Positions 1 through 15,200 of a stretch of 64,000 nucleotides of DNA are shown piece after piece; positions within the stretch are counted from its first letter, which is position 1, and every line of letters begins with the position of its first letter. The notes beneath the pieces are model-generated. The model was not told the origin of the DNA, made no database searches, and saw only the letters and a program-made list of their open reading frames with translations. Location of the stretch: contig CM046299.1 of assembly GCA_025267735.1 (NCBI GenBank), positions 25,694,468-25,758,467 on the forward strand. Reading direction: 5' to 3'. Origin of the DNA: Mactra quadrangularis (taxonomy: Eukaryota; Mollusca; Bivalvia; Venerida; Mactridae). The translations under genes were made by a program, and so were the position numbers.

Positions 1-117
1 GCAGCAGATAAAATAGCCTTAAACAAAATTTAATCTCCACACTTGATATTAATAATAAATAAATTAATAATGGATAAATCAGATTATGCTTCAGGTAATA
101 ATGGTTATGTTTTTCAG

Positions 118-236
118 GATAACTCGTATGGATATGGTGCATATTGTTATACATTTAAGTCAGATCAAACGTCTTGGAGTGAGGCTGTGTCAAGTTGTGA
201 AAGCATTGGCGGCATACTGGCACATATTGGAGACCA
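118..236 (+). CDS. Lectin gene exon 1 (in window): start of CTLD-A
   Basis: Follows the acceptor tatgtttttcag and ends at the donor gtaagt. It encodes DNSYGYGAYCYTF and then SWSEAVSSCESIGGILAHIGD, the first half of a C-type lectin fold (CY.F..W.EA...C...GG.LA.I). The exon starts in phase 0 and leaves two bases (CA) for the next exon. The open frame continues upstream of 118, but the upstream part lacks family sequence and the acceptor here is good. An acceptor at about 94 would add nine residues and is less likely. Confidence 0.82.
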
Positions 237-3200
237 GTAAGTCCTAGTCAGAATCTATATAACCATATGTTTCATTCAATATAACATTCTGCCTTGATGG
301 TTGATAAATAAAGACAAACATAGCTTGTTTCCTTTTGAATAATAACAAGAATATGTAAAGATTGCTCTTTTTTGAATGAAAGACAGGAGTTCAAAGATTG
401 TTTTTTCTTTTCAACCATAGAAATATTTGAAAAAAATCGTTATTCTTTTAAATCATAGACAGGCATGAAAAAGATCGTTATTCTTTTAAGTCATAGAAAA
501 CGCATGAAAAATCATTATCCTTATAAGTCATAGACAAGACATGAAAAAAGAACGTTATTCTTTAAAGTCATAGAAAACGCATGAAAAATCATTATTCTTA
601 TAAGTCATAGACAAGAAATGAAGAAGAACGTTATTCTTTTAAGTCATAGACAAGACATGAAAAAGATCGTTATTCTTTTAAGTCATAGATAAGACATGAA
701 AAAGATCGTTATTATTTAAGTCATAGACAAGACATGAAAAAGATCGTTATTCTTTTAAGTCATAGAAAACTCATGAAAAATCATTATTCTTATAAGTCAT
801 AGATAAGACATGAAAAAGATCGTTATTCTTTTAAGTCATAGAAAACGCATGAAAAATTAGAAAACGCATGAAAATTCATTATTCTTATAAGTCATAGATA
901 AGACATGAAAAAGATCGTTATTATTTAAGTCATAAACAAGACATGAAAAAGATCAATATTCTTTAATTCATAGACAAGTCATGAAAAAGATCGTTATTCT
1001 TTAAAGTCATAGACAAGACATGAAAATGATCGTTATTCTATTAAGCCATAGAAAAGATCTGAAGATATCGTTATTCTTTTAAATCATAGACAAGACATGA
1101 AAAAGATCGTTATATTTTTTAGGCATAGACAAGATTTAAAAATATCGTTATTCTTTTAAATCATAGACAAGACATAAAATAGATCGTTATTCTTTTTAGG
1201 CATAGACTCGATTTAAAAATATCGTTATTCTTTGAAATCATAGACAAGACATGAAATAGATCGTTATTCTTTTAAGTCACAGACAAGACATGAAAATGAT
1301 CGTTATTCTTTTAAGTCATAGATAAGACATGAAAAAGATCGTTATTCTTTTAAGTCATAGACAAGACATGAAAATGATCGTTATTCTTTTCAGTCATAGA
1401 CAAGACATGAAAAATATCGTTATTATTTAAGTCATAGACAAGACATGAAAAAGATCGTTATTCTTTTAAGTCATAGATAAGACATGAAAATGATCGTTAT
1501 TCTTTTAATTCATAGATAAGACATGAAAACGATTGTTATTCTTTTAAGTCATAGACAAGGCATGAAAAATCATTATTCTTATAAGTCATAGACAAGACAT
1601 GAAAAAGATCGTTATTCTTTTAAGTCATAGACAAGCATGAACAATCATTATTCTTATAAGTCATAGACAAGACATGAAAAAGATCGTTATTCTTTTAAGT
1701 TATAGACAAGGCATGAAAAATCATTATTCTTATAAGTCATAGACAAGACGTGAAAAAGATCGTTATTATTTAAGTCATAGACAAGACATGAAATAGATCG
1801 TTATTCTTTTAAGTCATAGACAAGACATGAAATAGATCGTTATTCTTTTAAGTCATAGACAAGACATGAAAAAGATCGTTATTCTTTAAAGTCATAGACA
1901 AGACATGAAAAAGATCGTTATTCTTTTAAGTCATAGACAAGACATGAAAAGGATCGTTATTCTTTTAAGTCATAGACAAGACATGAAAAAGATCGTTATT
2001 GTTTTAAGTCATAGATAAGACATGAAAAAGATCGTTATTATTTAAGTCATAGACAAGACATGAAAACAATCGTTATTATTTAAGTCATAGACAAGACATG
2101 AAAAAGATCGTTATTCTTTAAGTCATAGACAAGACATGAAAAATATCGTTATTCTTTTAAGTCATAGACAAGACATGAAAAAGATCGTTATTCTATTAAG
2201 CCATAGAAAAGATCTGAAAATATCGTTATTCTTTTAAATCATAGACAAGACATGAAAAAGATCGTTATTCTTTTTAGGCATAGACAAGATTTAAAAATAT
2301 CGTTATTCTTTGAAATCATAGACAAGACATGAAATAGATCATTATTCTTTTAAGTCATAGACAAGACATGAAAATGATCGTTATTCTTTTAAGCTATAGA
2401 AAAGATCTGAAAATATCGTTATTCTTTTAAATCATAGACAAGACATAAAATAGATCGTTATTCTTTTTAGGCATAGACAAGATTTAAAAATATCGTTATT
2501 CTTTGAAATCATAGACAAGACATGAAATAGATCGTTATTCTTTTAAGTAATAGACAAGACATGAAATTGATCGTTATTCTTTTAAGTCATAGATAAGACA
2601 TGAAAAAGATCGTTATTCTTTTAAGTCATAGACAAGACATGAAAATGATCGTTATTCTTTTAAGTCATAGATAAGACATGAAAAAGATCGTTATTATTTA
2701 AGTCATAGACAAGGCATGAAAAATCATTATTCTTATAAGTCATAGACAAGACATGAAAAAAGAACGTTATTCTTTTAAGTTAAAGAAAACGCATGAAAAA
2801 TCATTATTCTTATAAGTCATAGATAAGACATGAAAAAGATCGTTATTCTTTTAAGTCATAGACAAGCATGAAAAATCATTATTCTTATAAGTCATAGACA
2901 AGACATGAAAAGGATCGTTATTCTTTTAAGTTATAGACAAGGCATGAAAAATCATTATTCTTATAAGTCATAGACAAGACATGAAAAAGATCGTTATTAT
3001 TTAAGTCATAGACAAGACATGAAAAAGATCGTTATTATTTAAGTCATAGATAAGACATGAAAATGATCGTTATTCTTACAAGTCATAGATGAGACATGAA
3101 AATGATCGTTATTCTTTTAAGTCATAGACAAGACATGAAAAAGATCGTTATTCTTTTAAATCATAGACAAGACATGAAAAAGATCGTTATTCTTTTAAAT

Positions 3201-6200
3201 CATAGACAAGACATGAAAAAGATCGTTATTCTTTTAAGTTATAGTTAACGCTTGAAAAATCATTATTCTTATAAGTCATAGATAAGACATGAAATTAATC
3301 GTTATTATTTAAGTCATAGACAAGACATGAAAAAGATCGTTATTATTTAAGTCATAGATAAGACATGAAAATGATCGTTATTCTTATAAGTCATAGATAA
3401 GACATGAAAATGATCGTTATTCTTTTAAGTCATAGATTAGACATAAAAATGATCGTTATTCTTTTAAGTCATAGACAAGACAAGAAAAATATCGTTATTA
3501 TTTAAGTCATAGACAAGACATGAAAAAGATCGTTATTATTTAAGTCATAGACAAGACATGAAAAATATCGTTATTATTTAAGTCATAGACAAGACATGAA
3601 AAAGATCGTTAGTATTTAAGTCATAGACAAGACATGAAAAAGATTGTCATTTTTATTAAATCATGGTCAGGATATGAACAGATCTTAATTCTTGTAAGTA
3701 ATAAACAAGACATACAAAGGTAGTATTTTTTTAACATAGAAAAGGAAATTCTTATAAATTATAGACTGGATATGAAACGATTCTTAATCTTTTTAATCAT
3801 AGACAGGACATACAAATTTTGTCTTATTCTTTTAAATCATAGATAGACCATGCAATGATTGTTTTCCTATGAACTACAAGGAGTAGTTTATATCTTGCTT
3901 GTTGGCAGCATTTTATTTGCAGCTTATTAAGTTGATGTTATTTTAGGCCTACACATTTTCTCTATCAATGTGTGCCTTATTTTTTTAACATCAACTTGTT
4001 TGCTTTTATTTCGTTATTAATTTATGCTGTTTATACATGCATTGTCATTTGGCATTATACTGCATGATACAAATGACGTTTAACGTTATACGTAGATTAC
4101 ATGATATAAAACAAATGTATTGATATTTTCAGTTACACACAAAGTTTTCTAGCTAGTGAAATGGCAATGTTCCAAACTGACTATTGGATTGGTCTCGATA
4201 TGATTGATTCAGTGTACAGATGGTCTAACAACAAGACTTTGACAGACTTTTACACCAGGAAAGATACTTCAAGTATAAACCTTTTTATCACCGAATGTCA
4301 TTTTATACAATATATTCTTGCCTGAAACATTAAGTCAATTTACAAAATGCCTGAATTTTCAGGCATTTTACAAATTGCCTAAATTTACAAACATTTGTTT
4401 ATATTGAATATATACAATGTATCACAAATTGATTGCACCTTCATATATCACATTTTCGGATAAGTAAGTATTTCCTCTAACTTCCAATCAAAGAGTCATG
4501 GGTTCTAATCCTTAATGTTTTTATGATCGTGTGCTCTTTTATCTGTATCACTTTAAGCACTTTTTAAATTTATTTATGTCTTTGGTATTTTTAAGTCTTT
4601 GTCGTTTTTGGAGGTCTTGTCTAGGAGTGCCACTAGAAGGATGGCAAAATCTGGTCATTCCAAATATGGTATATAAAAGACATGTTGTGCGCATGTGCGA
4701 ACAACGGAGTTGGCCGATCTGTGCCGAGCAAACACTAGAAGGATGGCAAAATCTGGTCATTCCAAATATGGTATATAAAAGACATGTTGTGCGCATGTGC
4801 GAACAACGGAGTTGGCCGATCTGTGCCGAGCAAAACTCAAAAAGTCGCCATATTGGATTGATGAATGCAGCCGACGTATACGGCTATGATTATGTTGTGA
4901 TTTATTGGCGAAAGTGAGAATGTAGGTTAAGTAACAACATGATTGATACAAAAAGTAAAGTTGCAAGCGTTTTGAGCCAAAAAAATGTTACTGAAATGGA
5001 AGAGTGTTCGATAATGTCTCCAAGACTCTACCACGTCCTGGTGACCTGGTTTTGAATCGACTGCTTGATAAGGTAATTTATGATTTTTTAAAATTATGAA
5101 TAGCTTTCAGTGTCAATTTAATGCGTTTTATTTGTGGAAAAAAATGAATGTCTACTTTTTGATATTCAAAACGCACACAAAAATGAGAACATACTAACCC
5201 TCATATTCGGTGCATATTTCGGACACAAAAATTCGGATAACAATTATCATGAAGTCTAATGAAATTTATTATTTTTTCTTATTGAGTCTATCTGTTGCCA
5301 TTGTTTGTATATGTTGTTTCTAAGAAGGTAGGAGATGGTCCTTAACATTGAACTATTCAAGGAAAAATAGAAAAATTCGAAAAAAGCTGTTCCCGGTATA
5401 TTACGGTCGCACGGACTTTACTCTGTTCCTTACAGCTTAAGGGGGGTAACTCTAAAAATCAAAATTACTTTCTACTTTGACAGATAATAAAATGAACCAT
5501 AGTTTGAACATATTTCTATTGCTTCGATAAAAATCAGCCTTGAAGGCAATGTGTGGATCTTGTATCATTGTGACCCACCAATTAAGCTTTCAGTAAGCTA
5601 AGTATGTTGAAATCAGTTGTTAAAACTTGTGAACTGATGGAAAACATTTTCTAAACTTAGATGTAGGACAGCTATATTCTGTCGTCTGCATTCCCATAAT
5701 ATTTTATGGTCTATGATATTGAAAAGATCAATTGCCTTAGTAATTTGAGCATTCTTACCTTACAGGCTGCATGTATTAGCCCTGTGGCAAGTTATAATAT
5801 GTACTTTGCTTCCTCAAAGTCATAGTCATACCTCACTGTATGGTAAATTCAGTAATACACATTAAGACAGTAATACTCATTAAGTACTGTCTCTATATAA
5901 CCATGAACAAACTCTCTTCAAATATAATGTCTTAATATTTATATCTTTATTATATTTTATGCTCAAAAAGTGTTTTGTTTCTTTTCAGACAAATTATGTA
6001 CTGTACATGTAAAGTAATTCCAATGATAGACTAAGTAACATAGATATGGTGCATGGTCTCAATGGATACAAAGCTTTAAAATTTGTAAATTTGAAGATAA
6101 AAGCAAGGTATTATTAATATCAAAGTTGATTTTTTTAGATTTGTACTCATATGTCTTTTTTGGAACAGCATGTATACTCTCCATTATTCATTAGTGAGGC

Positions 6201-9200
6201 TAGTACACATGAAGTTAGATTATATATCCTTCTGATTTGAATAAGTTACATTATATTATGTATATAATGCAACAAGCATGGCCAAGTGGTTACAACATTT
6301 GACTTGTGGATAGTCCCTGTTAGATTGAATTTTGAATCAGATTCAAAACCTATTTGGCTGTTTCCGTGAGCGAACTTTATCTTACTAGCTCAGTACAAGG
6401 AAACTAGGATGTGGACTCAAATGTGATTAATCTAAGTTGTAAAAACTTGTTTAACAATCAAGCTTAAATAGATAATAATAAAAAAGTAGAATGCGATGAA
6501 CTTTCCTTGGTACAGTATTTGGTTGAAGTTCATTTGATATATTTTGCTATGAAAAATGCTTATTTCCATAATGTGGGTTTTATATAAATATGGATTTTAT
6601 GGAGTAGTCCCTGAGCTATTTAACTGATAGATTTTAGTGAATTTATATAAGTTTTATTTTCTATTTCAGGACAATCAAAATAAAACAGTGGATTAATTAA
6701 GCTGAAGTGAAAATGTTCAGTTATGGACGCATCTGTATTACTTGTAAATAATCTACACTTATCTTGGATGAACAACATCATGCCAGTATGTTTCATTAAA
6801 CTTACATATTATTTAATATATTGGGTTTGTTTCCCAATGTATTACTTTTCTTGTTATTACTCCCTTGTCTACCTGCAACATCATAGAAACATTATGTTGA
6901 TCCCTAATTTTTCTCTAAAATAGAGGTTGTTAGAAATAGAGGAGAGTTTTAGATTTCCTAACACATTATTATTCAGTACCAAGCATAAATCCGCAGGTCT
7001 GGCTGCTTGATACAGAGGTATTTTTTTTATTTATTGGACTTAATGCCGTGTCAACACAATGTTAGGTCATTTTACGGCATCCAGCTCACCTGAACATAAG
7101 CCTGTGCTTTAGTCTGACCAGTTAGGATTTATGGTCTAGTGGTGGAATACTCTCATTGGGATTAGGGGTCCAGGGTCAAATCCTGTCAGGATAACTGTTA
7201 ATTACCTTCAGATATAGATTTAACAGCATTTGATTTGCTTTACACAGGTGTGGATAGAATTATTTAGGTTGGTGAAAGTGCAATTTAGCATCAAACTTAA
7301 ATACTATAACACAATTACATGTTGCCACAAATTTGTTGTTTAAAACTGATGTAATGAAGAGTAGAGTTCTAAGTATACTTTATTTTAGATTTGTTTGGTA
7401 CAGTTAATTTTTGTTTTATGTTTTCAGATTGAAGAGGAAGAATTCAAATTAAATAAAATTCCAGATAAATGTGCTTAGAAAACATCTGCTTTGATTCATC
7501 AATGGCAAAATGATGTACAGTACTGTCAACCTCAGATGTCCAGTAATTGTTGGAAAGTGTTTAATCATAAGAATCTACTATAGTATTCAAGCCATTTTAT
7601 GTACTGAGAGTAAACTCTAAAAAATGTTACTAACTATTCTTAGTGTTAACATAGTGTAAAATTATTTAAGCACTAACAGAATGAAGTACACAAATGATCA
7701 GTTACATGGGAAATATCCATGAACTATTAACCATTATTATGGAAGATTGTTTATGAACTTAACTAGTTACAATCATGATTTAGTGAATGTATAGATTGTT
7801 TAACTTTTTTAGTCAATTTTAACACACACTCAAGATCTGATCTATCAGAGTTAGTTTAATTTCTCTTTGTCCAAATTTGACTGCATTAAAATGCTGTAAG
7901 ATTTGAAATTATGAGAATGAGTGATATATTTTTATTTGTATCATAATAATTGTCTCAAACTACTTCAGTCATATCCAGTGTGTATAGCTCACTTGGCTCC
8001 AAGTGTATCTAAGCTCATTTGTATAAGTCCTAGTGTGTTTAATATCATTTGGTATATTTCTAGTTTGTTTTTGTCGGCTAATTTATATATATATAGTTCT
8101 TGTGTGCTACATTTTTCATAGTTTATTTCTAGTGTGTTTAAGCTCATGTAATTAATTTTGAGTGTGTTAGCTGTTTTGATTAATAAATAGTGCATTTCAG
8201 TTTGTATAAGCTCTTTTGATTTCATTTTGTGTATGTTCATCTTATTCTTTTCACTTCTAGTTTGTTTCAGCTTACTTGATGTGTTTCTATTGTGTTTCCT
8301 CTGAGTTGATAAGTTTTTTGTGCATTTACCTTCACTTAATGCATTTAAAATGTATTAAGTCCTTATGATTTTTCTAGTGTCTCAGTTCTGTTGATTTCAT
8401 TTTTGTGTGTGTTCAGATTACTTCGATTAGATTCGAAAGTGTTTCAGTTCACTCAATGTTTTTCTAGAGTGTTTTAGCTCACTTGGTGTGTGTCTAGTAT
8501 GTTTCATCCTCTAAAATGTGTTTCTTGTGTAATTGAGCTCTCTTCAGATTCAATGTGTTTCTTGTGTGTTCAAGTTCACACAATGTGTTTCTTGTGTGTT
8601 CAAGTTCACACAATGTGTTTCTTGTGTGTTTCAGCTCACTCAATATGATTCTAGTATGTTTCAGCTCACTCTTGTGTAATTGAGCTCTCTTAATGCGTGT
8701 TTCAGATTCAATGTGTTTCTTGTGTGTTCAAGTTCACACAATGTGTTGCTAATGTGTTTCAGTTCTCTTAATTTGTTAATAGTGTGTTTTAGCTTACTTA
8801 ATGTGTTTGAAGTGTTTTTAGCTAACTTCCTAAGTTTCTAGTGTGTTTCAGCTCACTCGAAGTGTTTCTAGTGTGTTTCAGCTCACTTATTGTGATTGTA
8901 TTGTGTTTCATTGCCTTGCATGTGTTTATAGTGTGTTTCATCTCATTTTATGTGTTTTGTGTGTTTCAGCTCACTCAATGTGTTTCCAGTGTGTTTCAGT
9001 TCACTTTATGTGTTACTATTGTGTTTCAGCTCACTCAATGTGTTTCTAGTGTGTTTCTGTTCACTTTATGTGTTTCAAGTGTGTTTCAGCTCTCTTTACG
9101 TGTTCCTATTGTGTTTCAGCTCACTCAATGTGTTTCAAGTGTGTTTCAGTTCACTTTGTGTTTCAAGTGTGTTTCAGCTCTTTTTATATGTTCTTATTGT

Positions 9201-12200
9201 GTTTCAGATTACTCAATGTGTTTCCAGTGTGTTTCAGTTCACTTTATGTGTTACTGTTGTGTTTAAGCTCACTCAATGTGTTTCTAGTGTGTTTCTGTTC
9301 ACTTTATGTGTTTCAAGTGTGTTTCAGCTCTCTTTACGTGTTCCTATAGTGTTTCAGCTCACTGAATGTGTTTCAAGTGTGTTTCAGCTCACTTTATGTG
9401 TTCTTATTGTGTTTCAGATTACTCAATGTTTTTCAAGTGTGTTTCAGCTCACTCAATGTGTTTCAAGTGTGCTTCAGCTCACTTTATGTGTGTTCTATTG
9501 AGTTTCAGCTCACTTTATGTGTTTCAAGTGTGTTTCAGCTCATTTTACGTGTTCCTAACGTGTTTCAGCTCACTCAATGTGTTTCAAGTGTGTTTCAGCT
9601 CACTCAATGTGTTTCAAGTGTGCTTCGGCTCACTTTATGTGTGTTCTAGTGAGTTTCAACTCACTTTATGGGTTTCAAGTGTGTTTCAGCTCATTTTACG
9701 TGTTCCTAATGTGTTTCAGCTCACTCAATGTGTTTCAAATGTGTTTCAGCTCACTTTATGTGTTTCAAGTGTGTTTCAGCTCACTTAATGTATTCGTATT
9801 GTGTTTCAGCACATGCAATGTGTTTCAAGTGTGTTTCAGCTCAATTTATGTGTTTCTAGTGTGTTTCAGCTCATTCAATGTGTTTCTAGTATGTTTCAGC
9901 TTACTTATTCAGTTTATAATGTGTTATAGCTCATTTTCTGGGGTTCTTAACTTGTTGTGTTTCTTTTGTGTAAAATTGCCTTAAAATTTTTTCTAGTATG
10001 TTTATTCTGACTTGATGTGTTTTTGCATGTTTTATTTTATTTTGAGCAATTTCTAATATTTAACTTCAGTTGAAGCATTTTTCATGACTTATTGTGTTCT
10101 TTTAAGTCATGCAACTGAGTCACTCCATTGTCATTCTTGATAACCTAAATGGGGTCCAAAGGTTTCATTATACATGTAATATTTTGATATTTTCTCTTAT
10201 TTGTTTTCTTGAAAAATTATAGCAGACACATTTTATTTAGTGCTTTTGTTCTACATTTACAATTCTTAAAAACATATTGATGGTTCATGTTCAACAGTAT
10301 AATAGTTGTGAAACTAATAACTACATGTAAAGTATATTAAAATGTATTTGAAAACATTGAAATTTAATGTATAAAGTAACTTTTGGACTACAATGTATTT
10401 ATTATTTTGTAATGTTTTCATTGCCAAGTAAATTTTAAAATTACACATGTAAATAAAATATTTCTTAGCACACACCTTTCTTGTTTTATGTATTTTTTCT
10501 TTACAACCATCATTATTGTCCATATTTTCTCAACTGTCAAAGTTTGAATAATTTCATGTTGGATGATTACTCATTATCTCAATATCATGAGTGTAAGACG
10601 AAGAGCATAAGGTCACCGTTAAATTATTCATGTTTTGACAGTTGAGAAAAAACAAACAATACAACAATGTTGAAATTTAAATTATACTATGTAAACTTAT
10701 GTTTATATTTAGTATAATGCCATGTAAACAGAAGTAAACTTCATTTTATGGAGGCCTGTTTATGCAACACAATTCTTGACCTTTGTCTATAATCAGAACT
10801 CTGCTTCGTACCTACCCTTCCACAAGACCGATGATTTATGATATTTTGATCTACATCTACCTGATCTTTCGCATGTGATCACTATTAATTACATTCTGTT
10901 TGCATGAGTAGTAAATGCACATAAGAGGTATCAATGTCAGATGGGAGCCGTTATAATTTGTGATCAAATTTTCCTAAGTATGGATCTATACTTATGTTAT
11001 ATAACTGATGTTATAGTAAGTATAACAGATGATTTGAACCCGTCTTCAGGATATATACATAATCGAGGAGTATGATGTCACTTAAAATTTTATGATTACA
11101 TTACTTAATTGCGGAATTCTGTTAACACCAATGGGTTTGTTTTTGTATCACGATGTTCATTTGACAAACAAATAAAACCCTACCTTGGTCTAATGGTTAG
11201 TATGAGCTTGACTTCATCATACATCACAATGTGATTCTAATATTTTTATACACATTACAACTATGGTTCTTCAAGGCGAAAGTGTAAGTCTAGTGAATAA
11301 GAACTATTGATGAAAAGTTTAATTTAAAACAATGAATACATACAAAATATAAATTAAGATTTAATCTAGTTCGGTAATCACCAAACTACTTTAAAAAAAA
11401 AAAAACACACATGTTACTACAAAAAAAAACGTTCACTTTACCAAGTCCATCAACATAATATAATGGGCTGATGACTATTTTCAACCTTGTTTGGTTTGTT
11501 TGTTAACTTTTCAGTAGTTTAGTCATGTACTGAATGTGAGTCTAGCAATTCACAACTTTAAAGATGTTATGATATTTTACCTGAGCAGACTTATTTATGA
11601 GCAGAATGTGCGTAGAAAGAGTTCTATATTGTAATTCAGAATGATACATAGAGGTAAATATAATAATAATACAAACACGAATGTGTAAGTGCCGTGAATT
11701 TTATCAGATATCACCCGAAAAAAATATTTGATGATGCAAAGTGATCCCGTTTTACATCGCGGCACCAAATCAACAGATTCAATATAAGTATATTGTACTA
11801 ATTTAACAGTGACTGTGTGAGTCAAAAGCAGATTTTCAGAGACTACACGAAACAAATAGTTGGATTCAAATTGAATGCAATGTGATCGGAAATCCCACTA
11901 GGACCTGCGAAAATAAACATTATATTACTTCACTCAGGAAATCGTTTATGGGTGAAATCGTTTTACTTAAACAAAAAATATATGAATACCACATGTCTCG
12001 AGCATATTCTAAACAATTCACACAAAATACACAATCGATGAGCATTTATCGAGAATGTGCGAATTCGATGTATATTTTACATGAAACAAACAGTGATTGT
12101 GAATATGGACAAACTGATGGAGGAAATATAAATTATAAATTAATAGAGAACTACAGTGCATATTGCGGTTGCATTCTTCATACAAAATACAGAAATTTAT

Positions 12201-15200
12201 CTCATTTTATGAAGAAAGTCTAAAAGAATGCACGTGAAGTCCCATTCATGCAAAGAAATTGCAGTGGATGAGCATATCATACCAATATATCAAAGAACGG
12301 CCGATTTTGAAACTTAAAACATTTATTTACCTGTTAACATTAGAGAGTCTCTTGTTTTGTGTTGATATGAAGGATTAATAGAAATTTTATCGGAGGTTCC
12401 ACAAGGAGCCGGTCTGTGTAAGCGGCAAGGACGTTGGATGAATCATCAATAGATAGCCAGCTCCAAGTTGGTTCGAATCCCATCCAAAACATACCCGTTG
12501 TTTCCTTCAGCAAGAAACTTAAACCTACTAGCTCAATGCTGGGGAATCCGGAAGTGAACTCGGAAGTGCTTATCTAACTTGGCTTGTAAGAATCATTGGA
12601 TAGCCACCTCCGCGTTAAGTCGGATCCCATCCAAAACCTATCCCGTCGATTCTTTCAGCAAGAAAATGTAGCATTCTGGTATAGTACTGGATGATCAGGA
12701 AGTAACCTCGAAAGTGATTTATCTAATTTGTAAGAACTGGATTTATTATCGAGTTAATATAAATAAGTATCAACTAAATAGTCAGAAAATAAGTGCGCGC
12801 GACATCTCTTCAAATATTTCTGCCCCAAGAATGGTTTCAACTATTCATTCTGATTGATGTTTGTATACTTGTTTCATAATAATATTTCGTATTGTGACGT
12901 AATAGAACATATATTATTGATATGTTGCTCCGTCATTAATAAATATAATCAGGGGAGATAATTGAGTTTGTCCTGAGCAGATTTCACTTGACGTTAAGGA
13001 TTTCTATATGTACCTAAAGTATGTTGTTTGGCGAAATGGGGCGTAAAATATTGTGACACTGAATTGTCGATTATGAAGTTTGAATTATTTAAACAGACCT
13101 GTTGAAGTATATTCATTAGATATATATTATAATCAATTAAAAAATATAAATATTTGAAATTTAATCGCCGAAAATTTTGTTTAAAGCAATGCAAAGCGTG
13201 TTCAGGGTATATGAATATCCCCGAAATGAATGCCAACTAACACAGGGTGAATTATAATTTTTATTTAGTTAACCGAATAATTGATTTGTCATATAACGAT
13301 TAATTAAGGCAATATTACACATGTTCATTGGATCCCTTATATCTTACTTACATGTGCATGTATTTCATTTTCAACGAGTTTAGATTAAAATAAACCGTAG
13401 AGTCTTAAATAAAAACCAATTTTATAGGGAATGTGCAAATTCTTTGTTATTAAACGAAATATTCACGAATAGTTAATGTGCAACTTCACCAATTGTACAA
13501 TGATTGTGCGAGTTTATAGCTCACTCTGAATCAGCAATAATAGCGAATACCGGGAATGCACGAGATCTGAGTATATAGTACAAATTTCACAGAAAATTTA
13601 TAAAGGTTTATTAGGAATACACATTCATTGAAAAATTTATATTTTCATCTGAATTGTACTGTTAAAAGATCCATTAATAATTGTACATCTTGTAGCAGCC
13701 AAGTATATTACACATAAATGGACTAATACTGTGTTTTTGCACGTTTACTCACCATGTTAGCGTATATTTTACACTTTCTAGACAAAAAAGCTCTCCAGTA
13801 TATTACAGCTGTGTCTCTAGAGTATGCAAACAACTTACACAATTTTTGTTTTACAGGGATTTGATGTGTAATTGTTCCCAAGTTCTGTGTACGGGTTTTA
13901 TACTGTGGTTATTGCAAACCTGACGTTCTGGTCTCACAGCTTCAACTCATGGCAAAGAAATCTAAATGTTGATTTCACTGCAAATCAGGTGTGGTGGATT
14001 TGCTCTGTGTTGAATGTTTTAATTTATACATTTCATAATTAACCTCTGAGTGATCATATAGGGGCACCTAACAACACACAGTAATGTAGAGACTTACCAG
14101 CCATTGGTACTTTTTGTAATTCTGAATTTCATATTTGTTTTGTTGCAAGTTCAACTGACAACAATAGATTTTTATTTCAGATAATGCAAGACACAATTGT
14201 AATTCATTCACAAATTTATAATCTTTATCTATAAAGCTTTTATAACACATCACACAATCAATTACATAAGCCAAATTGTCATGCTATTATTTTATTCAAA
14301 ATTCATAACACAAAAATTAAATAATTAAAACAGCAATGTGATGACTAAAAAGATATTGGCAAACAGTCAACTAAAATTGACTAACTGTAACAGTATGAAA
14401 CAAGTTACCTTACACACAATATATTACACAAGAAACCTGACTCACACTATACTAAACAAGTACATTACATACAATATATATTACACAACAAAACTAACAC
14501 AATATGAATCACATGTAATCTTACACACATTATATTACAATAGAAATCCAAAACATATAATATATCAAAGACAAAGATGTTATCTATGACACAATATATC
14601 AAATAGTTCAAAAAGGAGAAAATATGGTTTGCTTGAAATATAAATGTTGGATTGTTTTATTCAACATGTCACAGTTTTTCAACTTATTAATCTTGAAACA
14701 TATGCATATGTAAATTGTAAAAATGTTTTTCAGTTCCAATAAACTGACATACATACATAATGTTTCAAGATGCATCAGTTTATAAGATGCAAACTTTTAA
14801 TTATTCTACACAAGAATAATATGCAACATATTCTTACATACTAGAGGTATGCAATAATATTACTAATGGTCTACTCATTAACCAGATCAACAAATACAAA
14901 AGTATTTAAAACATATTCTTAATTCTCTTCAAATAACTATGTAAGCAATTCCACTATGTACACACTCATCATAGAATGTCTTCTAAGCTGGTACTTCAGA
15001 AAGACCTGAAAGTAGAGAAAGGCTTTATAATATTGCCACATTTACATTGCCTGACCTGAAAATCAACTTTAATATCAAATTTTCAAGGACAAGTATAATC
15101 ACTACGGATTGGAGTTGACCCAGCTTCCTCTTTGGAACACAAGATTCAAATTCCTGCTCAGAAACTGAAGACCAGAATTAAAACCAGTGAGCAATTAAGT

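Noticed and set aside
400..3865. CRISPR-like appearance of regularly spaced repeats
   Set aside because: Units are contiguous 39-mers without unique spacers and the DNA is eukaryotic.
4531..4966. 128-codon plus frame and antisense frames over the 102-bp duplication
   Set aside because: The frame stays open because 102 is a multiple of three; the content is promoter-like and repeats itself, with no domain.
8841..9984. Forward Cys/Phe/Ser/Val-rich frames resembling secreted or membrane proteins
   Set aside because: All three frames are open over the same 30-bp repeat, so coding is not favoured in any.
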